The notes under the pieces: generated by a model
The model's database searches: none
What the model was told of the DNA's origin: nothing
What the model saw: the letters and a program-made list of their open reading frames with translations, nothing else
DNA from: Planctomycetota bacterium
GTDB lineage: Bacteria; Planctomycetota; UBA1135
Direction: 5' to 3'
Assembly: GCA_027623585.1 (NCBI GenBank)
Contig: JAQBVK010000094.1
Coordinates: 1 to 8,633, forward strand
Length of the DNA: 8,633 nt
Part shown: positions 1-7,893 of the stretch, piece by piece
Layout of the letters: the number at the start of each line of letters is the position of its first letter
Position numbering within the stretch: position 1 is the first letter of the stretch
Position numbers and translations under genes: made by a program

Positions 1-597
1 CTGCAGGACCAGCCGCGTGTCGGAAGGCCAGGGAACTTCTTGGCCGATCAGGCGTTGCGCGAAGATCCAGGCGTCTTCCGCGCGCGCCGCGGTGAGCGCG
101 AGCACGGCGCCGATCGCGGCGGCGCCTGCCCACAAGGATCGACGCGCGCGCCCGCTCGGCACCACTTGCCGCGCGCGCAGTTGCGCGGCCGCTTGCTCCG
201 CGTCGCGCAGCACGGCCTGCGCGAAGTCCACCGAGCCCCGCGCATCCGGAGCATCGGGGTCGGCGAGATCCACGGCCGTCGCGAGCAGGTCGCCGAGCGC
301 GGGGTCGGTGCGCTCCCACCAGGCGGCGAGATCGCGCGCGCGCGGACGGCGACGCATCGGCTGCAACAGGTCTGCGCGCAAGTGCCAGAACCAGAGCGCC
401 AAGGCCGCGAACGCCACTGCGAGTCGCGCGGGCGCGGGCGGATCGAGAAAGCGATCGAGCAGGAACACGGCGAGCAGCAGCGCGCAGCCCTTCCACGCGG
501 CGCGGCCGAGGCCGAAGCTGAACAGGACGCGGAACAGACGCCGCTCCAGCGCGCTGAGGGCGCGCCGAATGCCGCGGGGAAGCACGCCTTGACTCAC
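1..597 (-). CDS. DUF4175-like membrane protein, N-terminal part (3' end cut by window edge)
   Basis: A GTG start at 597-595 overlaps the TGA stop of the preceding gene (GTGA). The frame then stays open for 199 codons to the left edge, so the C-terminal part is missing. Predicted: a basic N-terminus ('RRALSALERRLFR'), TM1 about 36-48, TM2 about 57-73, a cytoplasmic stretch about 74-153 with 'QPMRRRPRARDLAAWWERTD' (79-98) and an Ala-rich helix, TM3 about 154-172, then an outward-facing start of a periplasmic region ending in 'RLIGQEVPWPSDTRL' (182-196). The combination of two close TMs, the 'WWERTDPALGDLLATAVDLA' segment and a third TM followed by a V-P-W-P motif resembles the N-terminus of DUF4175-type proteins, often found with VWA/BatA operons. 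No ATG exists near this start, so a caller requiring ATG would miss the gene. The family name is a by-eye match; the function is unknown. Confidence 0.75.
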   Translation of the reverse strand, partial: MSQGVLPRGIRRALSALERRLFRVLFSFGLGRAAWKGCALLLAVFLLDRFLDPPAPARLAVAFAALALWFWHLRADLLQPMRRRPRARDLAAWWERTDPALGDLLATAVDLADPDAPDARGSVDFAQAVLRDAEQAAAQLRARQVVPSGRARRSLWAGAAAIGAVLALTAARAEDAWIFAQRLIGQEVPWPSDTRLVLQ

Positions 598-1670
598 CGC
601 TGAAAGATGGGGAGGTACTCCATCGGGATTTGCAGGATCAAGCAGGCCGTGGCGGTGCCGTAAGCAGGTCCCGGACCGACGCTGTTGGGAAAGGATCCGT
701 CCACGGACTGCATGCGCAGCAACTCACGTTGAATCTCGCTGAGGTAGTTGCGGTAGCGTTCGCCGCCCGCGATGTGGAAGGCCTGCACCGCGTAATAGTG
801 CCCGTAATAGAAGAAGTAGTGGCCGCCTTCGGCGTAGCCGTGGCGTCGCGTGTACGAGGCGAGATCTTCTTCCAAGCGGATCAGGCCGCGATCGATGTCG
901 GCGTCCGCGTAGACGCCGGCGCCGTGCAGAATCGTGATGCCGGCGGCGGTCAGTGCGAAGGACGCGCGACTGTTGTATTGCGGCTGGTAGCGGAACGCGC
1001 CGGGGCGATTGCCCATCTGAAAGGACCAGGTCGGATCCTCTTCCCGCACCGCGCTCTGGCGCACGTAGGAGACGGCGCGCTCGACGGTGCTGACCGGCAC
1101 CTGGGCGCCGATGTTGCGCGCGGCGCGCATCGCCATCACTTGGCAGGCGGCGACCGACATGTCGGCGTCGGCGACGTGCGGTTGATAGCGCCATCCGCCG
1201 TCTTCATTCTGGCTTGCGACGATCAGGTCCACCGCGCGTTGCAAGGCCGGCCGCAGATCCTCGCTCAAGCCATAGGCCTCGGCCAGGAACAGCGTGGCGA
1301 AGGCGTGCGAGTACATGCGCGTCTCGTTCGCTGAAACGTATCCGTCCGGCCGCACTTGGTGAATCAGCCAGTCGAGGGCTTTCTCGACCACGGCGCCGTG
1401 CTCGCCGCGGCCCGGCACGTGTCCGCCGGCGAGAAAGGCCATGCCCGCGAGCGCCGTCACGCCGACGTGCTCCGCGTTCGAGTTCCAGACCTGGTAGCCA
1501 TCTTCCAACTTGTAGCCCACGTCGCCGCGCCAAGCGCCGTCGGGCGACTGGTTCGCGGCGAGCCAGGCGAGTCCGCGGCGCGTCGCGGACAACACCTCTT
1601 CCGGGATGGCGACGGCATCCGCGGCGCCCTGCGGCGCGGCGGCGAAGGACAGGAGCAAGGCGAGCATCAT
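594..1670 (-). CDS. Exported prenyltransferase/squalene-oxidase-repeat (alpha-toroid) protein
   Basis: A 358-residue protein built from terpene-cyclase-type alpha-toroid repeats. Residues 1-19 form a short hydrophobic leader ('MLALLLSFAAA', possible cleavage after A19 in 'ADA-VA'), suggesting export. Four QW-like repeats are visible: 'GLAWLAANQSPDGAW' (33-47), 'ALDWLIHQVRPDGYV' (98-112), 'AVDLIVASQNEDGGW' (146-160) and 'LLRMQSVDGSFPN' (317-329). At 168-171 the sequence reads D-A-D-M, where a squalene-hopene cyclase would have DxDD; the last acid is replaced and no other DxDD exists. An aromatic stretch 'HYFFYYGHYYAVQAF' (284-298) is a striking feature. At 358 residues it is much shorter than true triterpene cyclases (about 600-700). 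A cyclase activity is therefore unlikely; I infer a binding or structural role with the neighbouring envelope proteins. The first of two adjacent ATGs is chosen because it overlaps the upstream stop (ATGA). Confidence 0.87.
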   Translation of the reverse strand: MMLALLLSFAAAPQGAADAVAIPEEVLSATRRGLAWLAANQSPDGAWRGDVGYKLEDGYQVWNSNAEHVGVTALAGMAFLAGGHVPGRGEHGAVVEKALDWLIHQVRPDGYVSANETRMYSHAFATLFLAEAYGLSEDLRPALQRAVDLIVASQNEDGGWRYQPHVADADMSVAACQVMAMRAARNIGAQVPVSTVERAVSYVRQSAVREEDPTWSFQMGNRPGAFRYQPQYNSRASFALTAAGITILHGAGVYADADIDRGLIRLEEDLASYTRRHGYAEGGHYFFYYGHYYAVQAFHIAGGERYRNYLSEIQRELLRMQSVDGSFPNSVGPGPAYGTATACLILQIPMEYLPIFQR

Positions 1671-4600
1671 TCGAATTCACCCATCAGAAGGTAGTGGTCG
1701 CCGTTCCGCACGAGTACGCCGCCGGTGACCGGCTCGGCCCAGAACTCCGTGACCGAGCCCTGGCTGGAGTCCAAACTGCGGCGTGCGAAGACGCTGCCGT
1801 CGTCGCCGATCAACAGCACGTGCATGCGAGCGCGCGCGGTCTGCGTTTGGCTCTGCAGCACGCACAGCACCCAGCCGTCTGCGGCGCGGCGCGGCTGCGG
1901 CTGGAGCGGGCGCAGCGAAACGTATTCGACCTCTTCCAGACGCATGCTCCAGGCAGGCGCTTCGGCGCCGAGGCGGTGCGCGGTCAGGCGCGTCGCGCCG
2001 TCAGGCTCGATGGTGAGCGCGATCGCGTCGGGGCCGCGCGGCTCGTAGGCGTGCAAGAAGGGGAGTTCGGCGAGCCGCACGTCGGGGCCGCCGAGTGCGC
2101 GACTCCAAGCCTCCTGCGCGCCGGGCGCGAGCCAGTGCAAAGTACGCGGTTCCACGCGCGCGGCGTCCGCCGTCAGCGGCAGCGCCGTCCATGCGAGGCC
2201 GGGGCCACAGCGCGCCGGCAACACTTCCGCGCGCTCGAACACGCGCACCCAGGCTTCTTCTCCGGGCGCGGCACGCACCGCATAACCCGCCGCATTGCTG
2301 CGGTTGATGAGGTAGGCGATCCCTTCGTCCATCGCCACGGCGGTATTCAAGTCCGTGGACGACGTCATCGGCATCGGCAGCCCATAGGCGAGCGGGGGCG
2401 TGCGGAAGTGCAAATCGATGCGGTAGGCGATCTCCGAATTTTGCTCGAGCACGTGTAGCCAACGTCCGGAACGGCGCAACTCGACCCGGCGTCCCGTCGA
2501 ACCCGGCAGTTCTTCCTGCAGGTAGACGGCTCCGGTGACGCCGTCCAGCACGGCAATGCGCAAGAATCCTTCCCTACCGCTGAAGACCGCAGCGGCGAGG
2601 CCGTCGCCGAGCGGCAGCAGAGGATCGTACTCGAGGTACGTGCCGGGGAGCTCGAACCGCCTGAAGTTGCCATCGGCGCCGAAGTGCAGGAGCACGTCCG
2701 GAAGCAGCACGGCGCAGCCCTCCGGAGTCACGAAGGCACCGCTGAACAGGGTGGCCTGGCTGCTGCGTATCCCACCGAGTGAGTAGGCGAATTCTTCGTA
2801 AGCGCTCCGCGCTTCGAAGGCGACGGAAATCACTTTGTGTTGCTGGTATACGGGCAGGAAGAGGCGCAGGAGCGCGGGCGTCGCGGTCTGCCAAGCGAGC
2901 AGTCCGCCGGTCGCCGCGCGCCGCGGACCGAGATCGAGCGCGTGCGGGAGGCGCGGCAACTCGGGGACTTCCGGCAGCCAATCCGTCAGTTCCGGCCATG
3001 CTCGATCGGGATCGCCCCATTCGCGCCGCCAACGCGCGCGCTCGAGGCTCTCGGCGCGGGTCAGTCCGGGACGGCCGAGTTCTTGTGCGAGTCGCTCTTG
3101 CCCGACTGCCGCGCGGCCGTACGCGCGCAGCAGACGCTCGTCGAAGGCTTGGCCTTCGAGCGCGCGGCGCGCCTCGTCTTCGAAGGCGCGCGCTTGCGCC
3201 GGGCGCTCCAGCACGAGGTCGAGAACCGCGTCGGCCCATTCGATCAGCGGGATGCCGCGCACCATGAGCTGGCCGGGGTTGGCTAGCGTCAGAACCTCCG
3301 CGAATGCCGCGCGCGCTTCGGCGGAGTCTCCACGCTCGAGCGCGCGTAAGGCGCGGGCTCGGGCGAGGACTGCGGGCACCGGCTCTTCGCCGCGCGAGCG
3401 CAGGCGCATGGTCATGACGCCTGAGTTTGCGAGGGTGTTCAGGGCCTTGGCCAACAACGCATCCTCGGCGACGCTGACCATCGGTTCGTCGAGCAGCAGA
3501 CCGCAGGCCTCAAGCGCACTCGGCGTGGAAGGATCCGCGAGCCACGCGGCGAGCAGCGGTTCGGCCTTGCGCAGTTCTCCGGCCGAGATCCAGCAGCGCG
3601 CGACGAACTCCAGCAGCGGTTTGCGCGCCGTGTTGAAGCGACTCTGTTCGGCGAGCGCCGCAGCGGCGATGGCGAAGCCGCGCGCGAGCGCCGGATCCGA
3701 GTCGAGGTCGAGGCTGGCGGCGATCGGAAGGATCCGCTCCAACTGGCCGTCCGCAATCTCAGGATCCTGCAAGGAGGCGAGCAGCGAGGCCAAACTCGCC
3801 AAGGCGCTGATTCCGTCCGAGCGCACGACGAACAACATGCCGGGCGCCGCCTGGATCGCGCCCGATTCGACGTAGTCGCCACCGAAGTCGAGCGCGCGCC
3901 CGCGATAGGCCAAACTGCTCGCGTCGTAACGCTCGACCGTGCGCGTGCCGTCCGGCACGAGCACCTCGCCGTGCACGAGCACGGCGGAGCGTCCGAGCGC
4001 GAGGTCGCCGCGTTCTTCGGGCGCCGCTCGGCTGGCACGCGTTTCCTCCGCGGAGTCCAACGGCAGCACGAACACGCGCGAACCGGTGGCCCAGACCGCG
4101 TCGGGCGTGAGCGCCAAGAGGTGCGCCACGTGGCGGTAACGGGCGTCCACCGCCGGCCACTGCGCGATCAACGCGCCGCTGCGCGGATCGAGCACGCTGA
4201 CTCGGTCGGAGTCCGCCGGCGCCCAGACGACGCGTGTGCCGTCTCCGATGCCGAGGTTGCTCGCAAGCAGTTGCGGGCGATCTGCGATGCGGCCGCTCTC
4301 CGTGGGAACCACGCGCATGCGCGGATAGGTGCGCGTCCACAACACGGCGCCGGTTGCGGCATCGAGCGAATGGAAAGTGCCGAGATGACTGCAGGTCAGC
4401 ACGCGGTCCAGCTCGGCGATCGGCGGCGGCGTGGCGAGCTCGCGCAGCACGTTGCCGAACAGGTTGGTCTCGAGTTGGCCGCTGGCGAGAAAACGTTTCC
4501 AGAGCGGACGGCCGGTGCGCAGGTCGAGGCACAGCAAGGAATAATCGATGGTGCCGACGGCGTCGTAGACCGGCAGGAAGACCCGGCCGCCGGAAACTGC

Positions 4601-5662
4601 GGGGGCGCCACAAGCCATGCCCCGCGGTTCGCCTTGCTCAGTCCCGTCCCAGGGAGTCTCTGCGCTCCACAGGCGCTTTCCGCTTGCCGCGTCGAATGCG
4701 TGCAAGCGGCGCGCAGGCAACAAGCGCCGAATGTCGATGCGCCGGTATGAATCGGCGCGTCCGAGCGGCTTGGCCTCCTGGAGCACGCACAGCACGATGC
4801 CTTCGGCCAGCACCGGAACGCTCAGGAAGTGCGCCGAGACCGCTTCTTCCAGATTCCGAATTTCTTGATAGGGAAGGGTTTCCCAGCGAGGATCACCGGC
4901 TTCCCGCCAGCGCTGCGCGCCGCTGCCCGCCTCCAACGCGGTCAATTCGTAACCGTCGCTTGCGTAGATCAGCCCGTCGCCGATCGCGATGCGGTGGCGC
5001 ACCAAGGTTCCGAACAACTGCGGATGCTGGAACGAGAACCTCCAACTGGGCGTGAGCCGTTGCGCGTCCAGCAGCGGCAAGCTGGGATCGAGCACGCTCT
5101 GGACGGAGGGAAGTCTCGCCGCGGCGGTTGGCTCCGTGAACGGCAGCGCGTCCAAGGGTGGCGCGGCAGCGCCCCTCGGATCGAGGGCATGCGCGAGCTC
5201 GGGTTGCCCACGGTCGATCCACAACTCCACGAGCGCCCGGCGCGCCCGGCGCGCTTCGTCGAGGCCGTCATAGCGTCGCGCGACTTCGATGAGCCGCCGT
5301 GGATCGGGCGGCATCAAGGCGGCGGTGAGCGCATCGGCGGCGCGCGCTCCGAATTGCTCCCGCCTCGCGCTCAGGAGTTCGGGAGGCGCCTGCGCGAGAC
5401 GCGCCTGAGCCGCGGCGGCGCCGCCGAGCAGCAGCTCCGCTTCGCCGCCGAGCACCAGCAACGCGAGGTCGGCCTCGAGAACTTGCTGGATGAGTCCGGC
5501 GGCGCGCTCGTAACGCCCTTCGGCCAGGGCGGCGTCGTACTCCAAGAGGCGTTGGCCGAGTTCACGGTCGACCGGCACCGTGGTGCTGCGCTGCGCTTCC
5601 GCTTCCTGCGCGGCGCAGTGCGGCGGCGGGGCCAGAGCGAGGAGCAGCGCGAAGCCAATCAT
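1667..5662 (-). CDS. Exported PQQ-type beta-propeller repeat protein with helical segments
   Basis: A 1331-residue secreted or periplasmic protein. Residues 1-18 look like a Sec signal peptide (hydrophobic 'IGFALLLALA', likely cleavage after A18 in 'CAA-QE'), without a basic n-region and without a good lipobox. An Ala/Leu/Arg-rich, TPR-like helical stretch spans about 33-160. A first propeller spans about 205-620, with recurring PQQ-type blade motifs (A/C/S-L/F-D-x-x-T/S-G-x-x-x-W): 'LTALEAGSGAQRW' about 240-252, 'LHAFDAASGKRLW' 320-332, 'LLCLDLRTGRPLW' 376-388, 'FHSLDAATGAVLW' 430-442, and a weaker 'VSVLDPRSGALIA' 488-500. A second helical segment fills about 621-900. A second, degenerate propeller-like block runs about 930-1331, with 'AVLDGVTGAVYL' near 1037. 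No vicinal Cys pair or haem motif is seen, so a redox quinoprotein is unlikely and a scaffold or binding role is more plausible. ATG overlaps the upstream stop (ATGA). Confidence 0.88.
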   Translation of the reverse strand: MIGFALLLALAPPPHCAAQEAEAQRSTTVPVDRELGQRLLEYDAALAEGRYERAAGLIQQVLEADLALLVLGGEAELLLGGAAAAQARLAQAPPELLSARREQFGARAADALTAALMPPDPRRLIEVARRYDGLDEARRARRALVELWIDRGQPELAHALDPRGAAAPPLDALPFTEPTAAARLPSVQSVLDPSLPLLDAQRLTPSWRFSFQHPQLFGTLVRHRIAIGDGLIYASDGYELTALEAGSGAQRWREAGDPRWETLPYQEIRNLEEAVSAHFLSVPVLAEGIVLCVLQEAKPLGRADSYRRIDIRRLLPARRLHAFDAASGKRLWSAETPWDGTEQGEPRGMACGAPAVSGGRVFLPVYDAVGTIDYSLLCLDLRTGRPLWKRFLASGQLETNLFGNVLRELATPPPIAELDRVLTCSHLGTFHSLDAATGAVLWTRTYPRMRVVPTESGRIADRPQLLASNLGIGDGTRVVWAPADSDRVSVLDPRSGALIAQWPAVDARYRHVAHLLALTPDAVWATGSRVFVLPLDSAEETRASRAAPEERGDLALGRSAVLVHGEVLVPDGTRTVERYDASSLAYRGRALDFGGDYVESGAIQAAPGMLFVVRSDGISALASLASLLASLQDPEIADGQLERILPIAASLDLDSDPALARGFAIAAAALAEQSRFNTARKPLLEFVARCWISAGELRKAEPLLAAWLADPSTPSALEACGLLLDEPMVSVAEDALLAKALNTLANSGVMTMRLRSRGEEPVPAVLARARALRALERGDSAEARAAFAEVLTLANPGQLMVRGIPLIEWADAVLDLVLERPAQARAFEDEARRALEGQAFDERLLRAYGRAAVGQERLAQELGRPGLTRAESLERARWRREWGDPDRAWPELTDWLPEVPELPRLPHALDLGPRRAATGGLLAWQTATPALLRLFLPVYQQHKVISVAFEARSAYEEFAYSLGGIRSSQATLFSGAFVTPEGCAVLLPDVLLHFGADGNFRRFELPGTYLEYDPLLPLGDGLAAAVFSGREGFLRIAVLDGVTGAVYLQEELPGSTGRRVELRRSGRWLHVLEQNSEIAYRIDLHFRTPPLAYGLPMPMTSSTDLNTAVAMDEGIAYLINRSNAAGYAVRAAPGEEAWVRVFERAEVLPARCGPGLAWTALPLTADAARVEPRTLHWLAPGAQEAWSRALGGPDVRLAELPFLHAYEPRGPDAIALTIEPDGATRLTAHRLGAEAPAWSMRLEEVEYVSLRPLQPQPRRAADGWVLCVLQSQTQTARARMHVLLIGDDGSVFARRSLDSSQGSVTEFWAEPVTGGVLVRNGDHYLLMGEFE
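1677..1682 (-). promoter_or_regulatory. Possible ribosome binding site for the alpha-toroid gene
   Basis: On the minus strand GGGTGA lies six bases before the ATG at 1670-1668, inside the last codons of the propeller gene. Its GGTGA part matches the 3' portion of a Shine-Dalgarno consensus. None of the other three junctions shows such a match, so this is the only internal start in the operon with a visible binding site of its own. It may instead be plain coding sequence. Confidence 0.35.
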
Positions 5663-7893
5663 GAAAGATTCATGGTCTTACGGAGAATCCATTCGCCGGA
5701 GGCGAGCAGCAGCAGCGCGGCAAGAATCCAGCGCGGATCGAGCGGCTCGCTGCGACTCGCGAGCACGCGCTCCACGCGTTCACTGCCGTCAAGATCCTCA
5801 AGCAGGGAGGCCGCGTCCTCGAGGCTTAGGAAGCGGCCGCCGGTGCGCTCCGCCAGCATGCGCAATGCGGAAGGATCGGGAGTGGTGCGGGCCATCTCGC
5901 GCGAGGGCAGCACGACTTCGAAGCGCGCGGTGGCGAGCGGCTCGGAATCCGGACCGTCGGGATTCGGCAACGCGAGCAGGACGGAACCCGGCTGCGCGGC
6001 GCGGATGCGTCCTCCATAGACGCCGGCGCGTCCGGCATCGGGGAGCAGCAGCATGGGCTCGTCACGGCCTTCGACGATCACGATCACGCTTTCCGCGTTG
6101 AGCGGTTGGTATGCCTCGTCGAGCAGCCGCGCTTCGACTCGCACGAAACCGCCGACCTCGACCGTACTCGGATCCACGTCGAGCCGCGCGCGCCCTTGCT
6201 CTCCGCGCAGTCGCGTCGCCGCAACGTGCCGCAGCGCCGCGCGCCAGAAGCGCTCGAGGTAAACCTCTCCTCCCGGGAAGCGCCAGCGCCAGGTCTCATC
6301 CGTGCCGATCCAGCCGATCCAGCCCTCGGGCGCGAAGGTGCTGGCGGCCAGAACCCAAGGGCCGTGCTCATTGCCGAGCGTGTCGTGCACCAACCACGCG
6401 GTGGCGCCGGGCCGCAGGCGCTCGACCGGTTGGAACCACTGCAAGGGCGTGGCATTCTCCCACAGGATCCGATTGGCTTCGGGATCGGTTTCGAGCGTGA
6501 CGACCGGGTGCGGACGCATCGGATCGGGCGGCATCGGCCGGAACGCGGTGGCCGCCGAACCCGGCGCGCGCGAGAGGATCACCGGCAGCATCGGCTCCAG
6601 CGGCGTGCCGGCCAAGGCGCGCGGGTTGTGGCGCGGACCGGACAACAACAAGAGCCCGCCGCCGCGTCGCACGAACTCCGCAAGCGCGTCCAGGAAGCGC
6701 GCGCCGTCGAGCGGATCGCTGGTGAGGCGGCTCGGTTCGGCCTCGCCGAAGATCACGACGTCGTACTCCTCGAGCAGGCGGTCCGCGTCGACCGGGAGGC
6801 GCAAGAGCGGAGTGGCTTCCGCGGAGTGCTCCTGCACGAAGCCCGGACTCGCATCCGCGAGCCAACACTGCAGGGTGACGTCGGCTTCGGCGCGCGCCAG
6901 GCGTCGTTGCAGGTAGGTGTATTCCCACCGCGCGCGTCCTTCCACGTACAGCGCGCGGATCTTCACGCGCCGCAGATCTACCGCGAACACCACGCGGTTG
7001 TTCTGCAGCGCGGTCTCGCCGAGCGCCGCCTCGACCTCCGCTACCAAGCGTTGCGTGCCGTCACCTTCGAGCCGCGCCGAAAGCGTCAGCGGCGTCCCGT
7101 CCTCACCCGGTGCGTCCACGATGGTTTCGTCGAGGACGCTGCCGCGTTCGTCGAGCAGACGCACCCGCGCCCGCGACGGGACGCCTTCGCCGGAGGCGCG
7201 CAAGCGCAGTGAGAACAGTCCGACGTCACCGGAGAGCAGCTGGTCGGGCGCCTGGATCCGCTCGAGCGCGAGGTCGGGGGCCTCCTCGGCGTGCCCGGTC
7301 AGCACGGTATGCACACGAATGCCTTCGGCGCGCAGGCGCTCCGTCGCTTCTGCCAGTTCGGCGCCCGCGTTGGAGCGTCCGTCGCCGAACAGCACGAGGT
7401 CGGGGGCCGCGCGGCCGCGGTACTCGCGCAGGAAATTCAGCAGCGCGTCGCCGAGCGCAGTGGCTTCGCCGGAACCGGCGAGCGTCGAACCGTCCGGTGC
7501 CGCCGCCGCCAGGGATGCCCCGAAACGCCACGCGTCCAACTCGTAGCGCTTCGCCAGCTCTGCCGAAAAGCCGCTCTGCAGCAGGCTTCGAACGCGATCG
7601 AGCCGGGTGCCGGGCATGCCTTCGTCCTCGGTGCGCATGGAGGCCGAATCGTCGAGCAGCAAGGCCAGCGGCGCCTTTTCACTCCTTGTTTCGTCTTGCC
7701 GCCAGTGCGGACCGAAGGCGAGCAACAGCGCGCAACCGAGCAGCAGGCCACGCAAGATCCAGGCGACGTGACGGCGCGTGCCCGCGCCGCGGTGGACGCG
7801 ATAAGCCCACCACGCGATGGCGGCGATGCCGGGAAGCAAGACCAGCCCGAGCACCCAGGCGGCGGGCAGCGCGTCGAAGTCGAGATGGTTCAA
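5659..7893 (-). CDS. VWA and glutamine-amidotransferase-like domain membrane protein
   Basis: A 744-residue membrane protein. Order seen: TM1 about 10-31, an Arg/His-rich loop 31-42, TM2 about 43-61, a VWA domain about 75-200, a beta-rich linker about 205-305, a GATase1-like Rossmann domain about 311-440, a conserved-looking Trp-rich block about 525-560 ('WRWRFPGGEVYLERFW'), a second beta-rich region about 568-662, and a C-terminal TM about 721-738. The VWA MIDAS looks complete: D81-x-S83-x-S85, T145 and D171, so divalent-cation-dependent binding is plausible. The GATase-like domain has 'RARWEYTYLQRRL' at its start and 'GGGLLLLSGPR' near 411-421, with no Cys at the usual nucleophile position; the only cysteines are C54 (in TM2) and C343. 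Amidotransferase activity is therefore unlikely. The positive-inside rule puts the large region in the periplasm. The start is TTG, chosen because it overlaps the previous stop (TTGA) and precedes TM1 directly. The biological role is not known. Confidence 0.88.
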   Translation of the reverse strand: MNHLDFDALPAAWVLGLVLLPGIAAIAWWAYRVHRGAGTRRHVAWILRGLLLGCALLLAFGPHWRQDETRSEKAPLALLLDDSASMRTEDEGMPGTRLDRVRSLLQSGFSAELAKRYELDAWRFGASLAAAAPDGSTLAGSGEATALGDALLNFLREYRGRAAPDLVLFGDGRSNAGAELAEATERLRAEGIRVHTVLTGHAEEAPDLALERIQAPDQLLSGDVGLFSLRLRASGEGVPSRARVRLLDERGSVLDETIVDAPGEDGTPLTLSARLEGDGTQRLVAEVEAALGETALQNNRVVFAVDLRRVKIRALYVEGRARWEYTYLQRRLARAEADVTLQCWLADASPGFVQEHSAEATPLLRLPVDADRLLEEYDVVIFGEAEPSRLTSDPLDGARFLDALAEFVRRGGGLLLLSGPRHNPRALAGTPLEPMLPVILSRAPGSAATAFRPMPPDPMRPHPVVTLETDPEANRILWENATPLQWFQPVERLRPGATAWLVHDTLGNEHGPWVLAASTFAPEGWIGWIGTDETWRWRFPGGEVYLERFWRAALRHVAATRLRGEQGRARLDVDPSTVEVGGFVRVEARLLDEAYQPLNAESVIVIVEGRDEPMLLLPDAGRAGVYGGRIRAAQPGSVLLALPNPDGPDSEPLATARFEVVLPSREMARTTPDPSALRMLAERTGGRFLSLEDAASLLEDLDGSERVERVLASRSEPLDPRWILAALLLLASGEWILRKTMNLS

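Noticed and set aside
333..344. A run of six CG dinucleotides that could form Z-DNA
   Set aside because: It encodes part of the basic Arg/Ala loop of the membrane protein, and such runs are common by chance at this GC content.
1214..2458. A 414-codon plus-strand open frame antisense to the toroid and propeller genes
   Set aside because: Its translation is dominated by Arg, Ala, Pro and Gly with no recognisable fold, and it crosses a well supported gene boundary on the other strand. Long antisense frames are expected in GC-rich coding DNA.
2835..3875. A 346-codon plus-strand open frame rich in Ser, Arg and Ala
   Set aside because: The composition is that of a frame opposite a GC-rich gene, with no membrane segments or motifs; it lies wholly inside the propeller gene.
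4829..6019. A 396-codon plus-strand open frame spanning the junction of the VWA and propeller genes
   Set aside because: Low-complexity Arg/Ala/Gly/Glu-rich translation; the opposite strand encodes proteins with clear VWA and propeller motifs.
5301..6535. A 15-base identical string (ggatcgggcggcatc) at 5301-5315 and 6521-6535
   Set aside because: Both copies encode M-P-P-D-P in the same frame in two different proteins; with only two copies and no flanking similarity it is most likely coincidence.
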